In this document: in pieces, positions 1-5,407 of the stretch | How positions within the stretch are numbered: position 1 is the stretch's first letter | Layout of the letters: every line of letters begins with the position of its first letter | Program-made: the position numbers and the translations under genes | Assembly: GCA_019057775.1 (NCBI GenBank) | Contig: JAHLWT010000269.1 | Coordinates: 1 to 5,576 of the forward strand | Length of the DNA stretch: 5,576 bases | Direction of reading: 5' to 3' | DNA from: Promethearchaeota archaeon | Lineage (GTDB): Archaea; Asgardarchaeota; Lokiarchaeia; Sigynarchaeales; SOKP01 | Notes under the pieces: model-generated | The model's database searches: none | What the model saw: only the letters and a program-made list of their open reading frames with translations | Told to the model about the DNA's origin: nothing

Positions 1-472
1 TATTTCAAACACAAATTTCTGAGGTTAGATAAGTGGTACGGAAACTACATGGAGATTTGGAACCAATACTTTAGGATTCTTTAAAGAAAAAAGGTCGTGG
101 AAACATTTAAATCTAAGAACTAACATTTGCAAATACCCATTTTTTTAGACAAAAAGCAATTAGAAGAAATTAAACAACACATTGAAAAATATATAAATTT
201 AAAATTAAAACCCATAATGAGTTATTTCGAAAAAAAGAAAGATTTTTACGAAATAAGCTTTCTGTAATTAAGAAATTCTTGAAAACGAGCTCTTAGATTC
301 CACTTTCTAAGGAAATTTTTAAAATCTACTTTCAGATATTCCTAAATATATTAAGCATTTAAATTTATTTTGAAATTCTGAAAAATTACATGGTTTTATT
401 CTACTTCTTAATATTACAATAAAATTTCTGCAAACATATTCTAATATTACTATAATTTATATTTTTCAATGA
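1..472 (+). pseudogene. gene-free left end with protein-like, stop-broken frames (possible decayed gene)
   Basis: No intact gene is visible. Reading from base 1 in the first frame gives 27 residues (with KHKFLRLDKWYGNYMEIWNQ) ending in TAA at 82-84. The same frame continues through a second TAA at 121-123 into 47 open codons rich in Lys/Glu helix-like sequence (for example KQLEEIKQHIEKY), ending at TAA 265-267. From 272 the second frame takes over with stretches such as EILENELLDSTF and NSEKLHGFILLLNITIKF, broken by TAA (308, 320) and TGA (371), up to TGA 470-472. This could be one decayed gene with three or more nonsense changes and a frameshift near 268, possibly with the first 84 bases being the true C-terminus of a gene entering from the left. 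I recognise no family. Chance open frames are common in DNA this AT-rich, so confidence is low. Confidence 0.25.
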
Positions 473-494
473 AAATATTAATAACACTAATTAC

Positions 495-523
495 AAATGA
501 AATAATTTTAAGTTATTTCATTT
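495..523. repeat. perfect 11-bp inverted repeat
   Basis: Arms AAATGAAATAA (495-505) and TTATTTCATTT (513-523) are exact reverse complements with a 7-nt loop, so the transcript could form a hairpin. It lies about 120 bases upstream of the radical SAM gene and after the last decayed frame. No T-run follows on the plus strand, so a classical intrinsic terminator is unlikely. An operator or a chance AT palindrome are the alternatives. Apart from this hairpin and the TATA-like element at 598, I see nothing between 473 and 640. Confidence 0.3.
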
Positions 524-597
524 ATTAAAATATGTATATGTTCCATAAAGACGAGATAATATAAGAAGAAAGTGAAATAAAAAATACAAGAGAGTCC

Positions 598-609
598 TAA
601 TATATATTA
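598..609 (+). promoter_or_regulatory. TATA-box-like element upstream of the radical SAM gene
   Basis: TAATATATATTA is a perfect 12-bp palindrome centred about 37 bases before the ATG at 641. If used as an archaeal TATA box, transcription would start around 630, giving a leader of only about ten bases. The GAAGGA at 614-619 is too far from the ATG (21 bases) to be a good ribosome-binding site, which fits a leaderless or near-leaderless message. This is inferred from spacing and composition only. Confidence 0.35.
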
Positions 610-640
610 ATATGAAGGATAATTAGAAATTTATAGAAGA

Positions 641-1603
641 ATGAAATCAATGACTATTAAAACCTTTAATTACTCAGTTAAGGACAAAAATAAGAGTGAA
701 TATCTTAAAACTGATTATATATTAAAGTTGGAAGTATCTGCTTCATTTATCGAGAAGAAGAGTTTATTAGCAAACATTAAAATGGGTACTAGAGAGTGGG
801 CTAAAAAAGAAGTTAATTGCATAAAGGGTTGCAGCACATATTGTCTTTATTGCTATGCAAAAGGTATTGCAAAACATTATAAAAGGTGTATTGAAGAGAC
901 ATGGAAAAACATGGAAATAAATTGGAGTGTAGTTAATAAAAATTATAGTAGAGTTAGAAAGAAAGGTTTACAACCCTATGATATAATGTTTCCAACATCT
1001 CATAATATTATTATTGATGAACCATATTTTTCAGCTTGTACAATAGTATTAAAGAAATTATTAGATTCTGGAAATACGGTTTTAGTTACATTAAAACCAT
1101 TTCTTAATGTGGTAAAATCTCTATGCGAATTATTTCAAAACTATAGAGAAGCTATGACATTTAGATTTACTATTGGCTCTACTAATTCCAACTTATTAAA
1201 AGTTTTAGAAATTAATGCTCCTTCATTCGAAGAAAGATTAGAATCACTTAAATATGCTACTAGCAAAGGTTTTAATACATCAATTAGTATTGAACCGTTA
1301 TTGGATTCTACTCCTTTCAAATTAATCGAGAAATTAGAGTCTCACTTACCGCTCTTGAATTATGAAAGAGACATTGGTACTATTTGGATTGGTCTATTAA
1401 AGACTCAATACATTCCTATTGACCTAAGAAAAGGAGATGTAAAAGACTTTCTGAAACATCTTTACCCAAAAATGCAATTTGAGCATGTTTATCATTATTA
1501 CGAGAAATTATATGATCATCCTAGAATTAAATGGAAGGAATCAATCGTAAAAATGATGATATTGAATGATATAAAAGTGAAAGGCCTTACTGCCTATTAT
1601 TAA
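641..1603 (+). CDS. SPL/Gp37-Gp68-like radical SAM (three-Cys-motif) protein
   Basis: A 320-residue protein that most likely binds a 4Fe-4S cluster and S-adenosylmethionine; its substrate is unknown. The cluster motif is C64-X3-C68-X2-C71 in GCSTYCLYCYA, with an additional Cys at 60. Downstream are hallmarks of the radical-SAM-like proteins related to spore photoproduct lyase (COG1533) and the Gp37/Gp68 (DUF5131-type) group: MFPTSHNI (116-123), a strand ending VTLKP (149-153), FRFTIGS (174-180), and NAPSFEERL (192-200) leading to SISIEPLLD (214-222). These cover a partial TIM barrel. The C-terminal third has no motif I recognise, and I see no second Cys cluster. Length fits the family. ATG 641 is preceded by an in-frame TAA at 620; ATG 650 is an alternative start. 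Neither has a good ribosome-binding site. The gene is convergent with the TcmP-family gene, the known neighbour of three-Cys-motif proteins, suggesting joint function in modifying a nucleic acid or peptide (inference). The fold assignment is secure; the function is not. Confidence 0.85.
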   Translation: MKSMTIKTFNYSVKDKNKSEYLKTDYILKLEVSASFIEKKSLLANIKMGTREWAKKEVNCIKGCSTYCLYCYAKGIAKHYKRCIEETWKNMEINWSVVNKNYSRVRKKGLQPYDIMFPTSHNIIIDEPYFSACTIVLKKLLDSGNTVLVTLKPFLNVVKSLCELFQNYREAMTFRFTIGSTNSNLLKVLEINAPSFEERLESLKYATSKGFNTSISIEPLLDSTPFKLIEKLESHLPLLNYERDIGTIWIGLLKTQYIPIDLRKGDVKDFLKHLYPKMQFEHVYHYYEKLYDHPRIKWKESIVKMMILNDIKVKGLTAYY

Positions 1604-1626
1604 AATTGTGGGAGAAGATTTCATTT

Positions 1627-1660
1627 GTCTCAATAAATCCATTGTTTATTGATACTTTTT
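1627..1660 (+). terminator. hairpin plus T-run after the radical SAM gene
   Basis: CAATAAA (1631-1637) and TTTATTG (1645-1651) form a 7-bp stem with a 7-nt loop. Counting flanking bases with one mismatch, the stem extends to 1627-1655. TTTTT follows directly (1656-1660). It starts 24 bases after the TAA of the radical SAM gene. A bacterial-type intrinsic terminator or an archaeal T-tract terminator would both fit. It also lies just past the end of the minus-strand remnant at 1665, but on that strand no T-run follows. Confidence 0.5.
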
Positions 1661-1664
1661 ATTG

Positions 1665-1880
1665 TCACCACTCAAATAATAATCTTAATGGAATATTTTC
1701 TGGAAATTTTAAAAGAAAATAATTTTTTTTAAATCCTGGAATTAAATTGCTTAAAAGCTCTCTTGATGTTCTATAACTATCAATCATTCCAGATAGTAAT
1801 TCAGGTAGAGTTAATTATCCATTTAATGCATTATCAATTAGACATTGAGGATGAGAAAAATAATAAATCCAAAATGGTAT
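1665..1880 (-). pseudogene. remnant of a minus-strand gene downstream of the TcmP-family gene
   Basis: Reading leftward from 1880, one frame gives about 20 protein-like residues (IPFWIYYFSHPQCLIDNALN, then G), a TAA (bases 1815-1817), then 49 uninterrupted residues starting LTLPELLSGMIDSYRTSREL and ending LRLLFEW before TGA at 1665-1667. A TAG (1881-1883) and a TAA further upstream interrupt the same frame. The composition (Pro, Gly, Trp, His, Cys well spread, amphipathic pattern) is more protein-like than chance AT-rich frames. No ATG with a ribosome-binding site opens it, so I read it as the decayed C-terminal part of a gene. It lies 56 bases beyond the stop of the TcmP-family gene on the same strand and may once have been its operon partner. 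No family recognised. Confidence 0.4.
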
Positions 1881-1936
1881 CTATTGGTTTCCTCTGTCTT
1901 ATTGGATAGAATTTGTCTTTTTCCAATTAAAAATCT

Positions 1937-3271
1937 TTAATTTAATTGAATCTCTATATATTTTCCATTTTTAAATAGAAATACTTTTTCATTAAAATAT
2001 AAATAATCATTTCGATTTACTAATTTTCTATGAAATAAATAATAATATTTACCTACACCACCGGATTTAAATCTCCTTTCCCTTTCTTTTAATATGTCAT
2101 TATTTAATAAAAAATTTAGTTCTGAATCAAATTCATCAATGTTGAATTCATTATATAAAACAAAATCAAAACATCCATAATCTTGAGAACGCCTTCTATA
2201 TAAAAATTTTAAGATTGCTATTGAATTGTTAGATAACTTAGCCTTCAATTCATTTTGCAAATTCTTTATTTTATTATTTATTGTAATTCGTTTTGTTGGA
2301 CTTTTTATTGGTGTAGTTTTTCCAAGGAATTTACTTAAATCGACCTGACTTTTTGGAAGATAATATTTCTTATTTATATATTCTTTAAATTTTTTACCAA
2401 TAATTTTTGGAGCATCAATATAATTAGAAGTAAAAATTAGATAATAGACTATTTTTCCTCTTCTTTTAATTCCTTTCTCTTTAGTTTTTACACGGGCATA
2501 TATTGGATGGATGCATATATATCTAAAGAATTCAAAGAAAGGTTTTACATATTCTAGTACTAACTCATCTCCCAATTTTCTGATTTGTTTATCATTTCTT
2601 TCATCAAAGATAATAGGGTCATACTTATTAACTATTTGTTTCCATTTTATAGAACCAAAAAATTTATCTAAATTCTCTAATTCTTTTCTTTCTTCCGTTG
2701 TGTGATTCAATCTATCTTTAAAATACTTTCCTATTAATCTTCTTGTTGCATGCCATGACCAATTAATTAATAGCTCGATACCGCTTTCTTTATAACCAAA
2801 CTCGCTTTTACCTTGAGAAACTAAAACCTTTAATTTATTCCAAGGTATAGATTTATTTCCATAAGGATCTAATAAGAATAGACTAATACCATCTTTTGTG
2901 TTATCTATAATATCATCAATAACTAGCACCCAATCTTTTTTATGGATTTTTATATCTTTGTTAGGAGAAATGTTTAAATTATTTTTTGAAATGAATTCTT
3001 TTACATTTCTTTCTAATAAATCGTATTCATCAGAATTAATTTGGATGAGGATTATCTTAAGATTTTTTAATATATCTGTCTTAAATAAATCAACTGCTAA
3101 TAATGCAGAACCTAAAACCTTTTCACTACCTATATAATCATAGCCAGTTCCAGCATAAGTATCAATAATATAACTTTTCTGTCTTTTTACTATTTTAAAC
3201 CATGTTTTATAGTAATAATTGATCTCCTCCAATTTTTCTTTCGTGTGTTCCTTAAATTTTAAATCTGACAT
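1937..3271 (-). CDS. tcmP: three-Cys-motif partner protein (TcmP family), methyltransferase-like
   Basis: A 444-residue protein. The N-terminal region matches the TcmP family: a helical entry HTKEKLEEINYYYKTWF (9-25), then a glycine loop in IIDTYAGTGY (35-44) and GSEKVLGSALLAVDL (48-62), resembling the SAM-binding loop of class I methyltransferases. Next come a strand and acidic segment, LIQINSDEYDLLERN (75-89), and FLLDPYG (132-138) followed by IPW (142-144), resembling the methyltransferase catalytic-loop position (DPPY-like, here DPYG). Residues about 345-416 look like a winged helix (helix, turn, NIDEFDSELNFLLNNDILKE, then a Gly-containing wing), suggesting nucleic-acid binding. The family was named for recurring beside three-Cys-motif radical-SAM-like proteins, as here, and its reaction is not established. 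ATG 3271 is the only good start; an in-frame stop lies about 45 bases upstream, and the ribosome-binding site is weak. A GATATATT element about 20 bases upstream could be a TATA box for a leaderless message. Family call fairly sure; methyltransferase activity is inferred. Confidence 0.8.
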   Translation of the reverse strand: MSDLKFKEHTKEKLEEINYYYKTWFKIVKRQKSYIIDTYAGTGYDYIGSEKVLGSALLAVDLFKTDILKNLKIILIQINSDEYDLLERNVKEFISKNNLNISPNKDIKIHKKDWVLVIDDIIDNTKDGISLFLLDPYGNKSIPWNKLKVLVSQGKSEFGYKESGIELLINWSWHATRRLIGKYFKDRLNHTTEERKELENLDKFFGSIKWKQIVNKYDPIIFDERNDKQIRKLGDELVLEYVKPFFEFFRYICIHPIYARVKTKEKGIKRRGKIVYYLIFTSNYIDAPKIIGKKFKEYINKKYYLPKSQVDLSKFLGKTTPIKSPTKRITINNKIKNLQNELKAKLSNNSIAILKFLYRRRSQDYGCFDFVLYNEFNIDEFDSELNFLLNNDILKERERRFKSGGVGKYYYLFHRKLVNRNDYLYFNEKVFLFKNGKYIEIQLN

Positions 3272-3545
3272 AAATTCTCTATTGTCAATATATCTTTTTA
3301 TTGGTTTGAGTTATTTTATTAAATTTTAATTTCTAAGCTAAAAATTTTCAACTACTATTGGAAATTCACTTATAGCATAAATTATTTTTATCCTTTGTAT
3401 GTGTATATATATGTATTCATATCCTTAAATTTTCCTCTCATTTTTATATTAATTTTTTCAATTTGATATCCTGCTAAGGAGAGAGCACTTAAATTATTTG
3501 TACATAATATTAAAAAATATTTCTTATATCTCGATTGTCTTGGTT
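3272..3545. other. AT-rich spacer between the TcmP-family and membrane protein genes
   Basis: I see no convincing gene here. It contains CTAAAAATTT at 3338-3347, the same 10-mer as one arm of the inverted repeat at 4097-4122, and a 21-base run of alternating pyrimidine and purine at 3396-3416. A minus-strand frame of 61 codons starting with GTG at 3573 crosses most of the spacer and overlaps the end of the membrane protein gene; I did not accept it as coding. The promoter of the TcmP-family gene should lie near 3272-3310. Confidence 0.4.
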
Positions 3546-4082
3546 TTATTTTACGATCTCTTGGAACCCCCACTTCAACAGCATATTTAAAAATTCTTTA
3601 TAAATATGTTTATAAATTAGATATGCTGTTCCCAAACCAACTATAGCACAAATGATAAATAAGAGACCTATAATAAAAGATCTTTCTAATAGTATAGCTG
3701 TTGTTTCTGGTAAAGGATCAATTGGATTATTCGTAAGATAAATAAGATAAAAATCAATAGATGCTGCAAAACCAAAAATAGAACATATTATTATACTTAG
3801 AAATCCTACGAATCGCCAAAAACCTTTCCAATTTGTTTTCATATAAAACCAAATTAGAAAAACAATTAATAATGATATAAATATTAAAACAATCATAAAG
3901 TAATAAGGAATAGTATTCAAAAACATTCTTGGATTTGACAGATCCACGCCTGTAATAAATGGGATAATATTTGGAAAATCAATATATACAAGATGAAATA
4001 TAATTATAGAGAAAATTATTATTGGAAAGATTAAAAAAATTACATATTTAGAAATATATTTTTTCCCCATATAATGTCTCAT
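3546..4082 (-). CDS. four-helix integral membrane protein, unknown function
   Basis: A 178-residue protein that I cannot assign to a family. Four strongly hydrophobic segments are visible: about residues 13-33 (YVIFLIFPIIIFSIIIFHLV), 60-80 (YYFMIVLIFISLLIVFLIWF), 91-115 (VGFLSIIICSIFGFAASIDF) and 134-157 (SFIIGLLFIICAIVGLGTAY). The N-terminus (MRHYMGKKYISK) and the loop after helix 2 (MKTNWKGFWR) are basic, suggesting both ends face the cytoplasm. There is a short extracellular loop after helix 1 and another with NNPIDPLPETT between helices 3 and 4. No enzyme motif or signal cleavage site is seen. ATG 4082 or ATG 4070 could be the start. The gene is divergent from the TPR gene across an 84-bp spacer with a palindrome, and is on the same strand as, and 274 bases upstream of, the TcmP-family gene; a shared transcript is possible but unproven. 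Confidence 0.7.
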   Translation of the reverse strand: MRHYMGKKYISKYVIFLIFPIIIFSIIIFHLVYIDFPNIIPFITGVDLSNPRMFLNTIPYYFMIVLIFISLLIVFLIWFYMKTNWKGFWRFVGFLSIIICSIFGFAASIDFYLIYLTNNPIDPLPETTAILLERSFIIGLLFIICAIVGLGTAYLIYKHIYKEFLNMLLKWGFQEIVK

Positions 4083-4096
4083 ATAACAATAGAATT

Positions 4097-4122
4097 CTAA
4101 AAATTTAACCTAAAATTTTTAG
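4097..4122. promoter_or_regulatory. perfect 10-bp inverted repeat between divergent genes (possible operator)
   Basis: CTAAAAATTT (4097-4106) and AAATTTTTAG (4113-4122) are exact reverse complements around AACCTA. The repeat sits between the two divergent starts (4082 and 4167) and directly abuts the TATA-like element at 4123. That is where a dimeric regulator could block either promoter. It could also be the TATA region of the leftward gene, since its centre is about 27 bases from ATG 4082. A hairpin role is less likely because it lies ahead of the predicted rightward transcript. Confidence 0.4.
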
Positions 4123-4133
4123 TTATTTAAATA
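4123..4133. promoter_or_regulatory. TATA-box-like element TTATTTAAATA
   Basis: The core TATTTAAATA (4124-4133) is self-complementary, so it could serve either direction. For the rightward TPR gene its centre is 38 bases before ATG 4167, predicting a start of transcription near 4155. The same 11-mer occurs at 5331-5341 ahead of the last gene in the window. GGAGG at 4138-4142 follows it, but that is 6 bases before an ATG (4149) that opens only Met-Leu-stop. The TPR start at 4167 has its own GAGGT at 4156-4160. Confidence 0.4.
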
Positions 4134-4166
4134 GAACGGAGGAGTGACATGTTATGAGGTTAAAAA

Positions 4167-4610
4167 ATGTACGAAGAATTAAGGATAAATTCAGAAGAAT
4201 CAGATGCGATAGATAGTTTTAATAAATTTAGATATCGTGGATTTGATTATTTTTGCAATGATGAGTACGATAAGGCTATTAAAAATATGGAAAAAGCACT
4301 GGACGCTATTGAAATATATATCCCCACTAACATAAAATTTGATTTAGTGAATTTATCTCACCGTCTAATGTTTCTAGGTTTAAGAAATGAATTACTATTA
4401 CAACTCGGTATTTCCTATCGCAAATCGGGATTTTATTTTAAAGCTAAAGAGATATTTGAGGGATTGATTCACTTTACTGAGGAATTTAGGGTTGGAGATT
4501 TTCTTGGATTTGAGGAAATGATACTCGGTTATTATCCAATCTCTAGGGATAAATTATTGAGTATGTTGTGGAGTGAGATTGGTCTAATATATAAAGGTAT
4601 AAAACTATAA
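4167..4610 (+). CDS. TPR-repeat protein, truncated by an in-frame TAA
   Basis: A 147-residue protein made of tetratricopeptide repeats, which are protein-interaction scaffolds. Repeat 1 (residues about 20-53) has G8, Y11, Y17, A20 and A27 of the TPR consensus in RGFDYFCNDEYDKAIKNMEK. Repeat 2 (about 72-105) has G8, Y11, G15, Y17, A20 and F24 in LGISYRKSGFYFKAKEIF. Repeat 3 starts near the end (LWSEIGLIYKGIKL: W4, I7, G8, Y11) and is cut by TAA 4608-4610 inside the repeat. The same frame goes on downstream with the rest of repeat 3 and a fourth repeat, so the ancestral protein was about 217 residues. ATG 4167 is the first possible start (an in-frame TAA lies at 4161) and has GAGGT 6 bases upstream. 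It is the first gene of the rightward cluster. The binding partner is unknown, perhaps the adjacent WRVNP-box proteins. The truncated product may be unstable. Confidence 0.7.
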   Translation: MYEELRINSEESDAIDSFNKFRYRGFDYFCNDEYDKAIKNMEKALDAIEIYIPTNIKFDLVNLSHRLMFLGLRNELLLQLGISYRKSGFYFKAKEIFEGLIHFTEEFRVGDFLGFEEMILGYYPISRDKLLSMLWSEIGLIYKGIKL

Positions 4611-4817
4611 CATCGCGCATTAGACGCTTTCTATAAATCTATATACTCAACATCAATTAAAACTAAATTGACACCATGTCATAATCCATGGTTAGATATT
4701 GCTTATTTGCACGAACAATTAGGGGACTTTAAAGAAGCAAAGTCAGCTAAAAAAAAATTTAAAAAAACTAATAAACTAATTAGAAAAGCATATAGAAAAA
4801 AAAGGTGTCAATGGTAA
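4611..4817 (+). pseudogene. in-frame continuation of the TPR gene after the stop codon
   Basis: Directly after TAA 4608-4610 the same frame stays open for 68 codons to TAA 4815-4817. It begins HRALDAFYKSI, which supplies A20 and F24 of TPR repeat 3, and holds a fourth repeat PWLDIAYLHEQLGDFKEAK with W4, I7, A8, G15, F17 and A20. It ends in a Lys/Arg-rich tail with A-runs. No start codon with a ribosome-binding site opens it, so it is either a dead 3' part of the TPR gene or reached by readthrough. Its final TAA touches the ATG of the next gene. AAGGTG at 4802-4807 inside its end can act as the ribosome-binding site of that gene. Confidence 0.65.
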
Positions 4818-5279
4818 ATGAATGTTAATGGTATTAGGTCAAAAGATGTGGGTTATAAAAGCTATAATTCTGATGAAAATGAGAAAAAATCAGGTAAATT
4901 TAGCGACAATAACGACTACTTGGATATTTGGCGAGTAAATCCCCGCTACAGAGTTATTGATGTAAAGACGTTCATAATTAAGGGAGGTGTAAGTATAACT
5001 ACTTCAAGCATGGAGTTTCAAGACTTCTCTATGACGAATAAGTTTTCAAGATCTATTTATGACAACACAATTGAAACTTATAGCCTCCCAGATAAGCAGG
5101 TTCTTGCGCTATTATCAAAAGAATATCAGACTATTCTGGATATAATTAACAATCATCGAATAACAAATATGGAACAAGCAATTGCGATAAAGGCAAAACT
5201 GATTGAATTAAATAACTCAAAAATAATTGAAGAGGATTTAATAGATGGCAACAAAGCATGGAGGTTAAGTAATTATTAA
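4818..5279 (+). CDS. WRVNP-box protein with a winged-helix-like C-terminus
   Basis: A 153-residue protein of no family I recognise. The N-terminus (1-33) is polar, rich in Ser, Asn, Asp and Lys, and probably disordered. Residues 34-45 form the box YLDIWRVNPRYR, which recurs almost exactly in the next gene. A middle part with beta-like segments (FIIKGGVSITTSS, 52-64) follows. Residues about 95-153 look like a winged helix: helix YQTILDIINNH, helix NMEQAIAIKAKLIELNNSKII, then a wing DLIDGNKAWRLSN, suggesting DNA binding or a protein-interaction role. The ATG abuts the final TAA of the TPR frame and is preceded by AAGGTG with a 10-base gap, so translation is probably coupled within an operon. 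A strong GGGAGGTG lies inside the gene at 4982-4989 with no ATG after it. Regulator is a possible role, but the box suggests a family with a shared docking segment. Coding status is fairly sure. Confidence 0.65.
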   Translation: MNVNGIRSKDVGYKSYNSDENEKKSGKFSDNNDYLDIWRVNPRYRVIDVKTFIIKGGVSITTSSMEFQDFSMTNKFSRSIYDNTIETYSLPDKQVLALLSKEYQTILDIINNHRITNMEQAIAIKAKLIELNNSKIIEEDLIDGNKAWRLSNY

Positions 5280-5382
5280 TTCTAATAATTTAATACTTAA
5301 AATTGGTGAAAAAAGGAACGATTACATTTTTTATTTAAATATATCCGAATTTTTAGGATTTATCAAAAGTAAAATTAATTAA
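5272..5382 (+). pseudogene. short open frame behind a strong ribosome-binding site but without ATG
   Basis: GGAGGT at 5260-5265, inside the end of the previous gene, is followed six bases later by ATT ATT and an open frame to TAA 5380-5382. The frame gives about 36 protein-like residues (for example NLILKIGEKRNDYIFYLNIS). No ATG, GTG or TTG exists in it. It is either a tiny gene with a non-standard start, the relic of one that lost its ATG, or chance. The TATA-like element of the next gene overlaps it, which argues for relic or chance. Confidence 0.2.
5331..5341 (+). promoter_or_regulatory. TATA-box-like element TTATTTAAATA before the last gene
   Basis: Identical 11-mer to the element at 4123-4133, here continuing into TATAT. 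It predicts transcription starting around 5363, leaving a leader of roughly 45 bases that contains GGTG at 5397-5400, seven bases before ATG 5408. The last gene may therefore have its own promoter in addition to readthrough from the upstream genes. Confidence 0.35.
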
Positions 5383-5407
5383 AAAATAAATAAAATGGTG
5401 CTGTAAT

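Noticed and set aside
2511..3137. Two short plus-strand open frames (2511-2705 and 2898-3137)
   Set aside because: Both lie entirely inside the TcmP-family gene on the opposite strand and have Ser/Phe/Leu-rich composition typical of antisense shadows of AT-rich genes.
3396..3416. Alternating pyrimidine-purine run of 21 bases that could adopt Z-DNA or serve as a binding site
   Set aside because: It is short, mostly TA steps and in an AT-rich spacer where such runs arise often; nothing else nearby supports a role.
3388..3573. Minus-strand 61-codon frame starting with GTG and overlapping the end of the membrane protein gene
   Set aside because: It overlaps the accepted gene by 28 bases in another frame, has no ribosome-binding site, ends in low-complexity Tyr/Thr/Ile sequence from an alternating TA/TG run, and resembles no family I know.
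4149..4157. Mini-ORF ATG-TTA-TGA right behind GGAGG, a possible leader peptide of two residues
   Set aside because: The spacing is right for translation, but no attenuation structure follows and the predicted transcription start from the TATA-like element falls at or beyond it; chance is as likely.
1..5382. Stop-codon reassignment as the reason for several in-frame stops (TAA, TAG, TGA)
   Set aside because: The intact genes (641-1603, 1937-3271, 3546-4082) contain no internal stops and end in TAA, and all three stop codons appear in the broken frames, so reassignment of one codon would not explain them.
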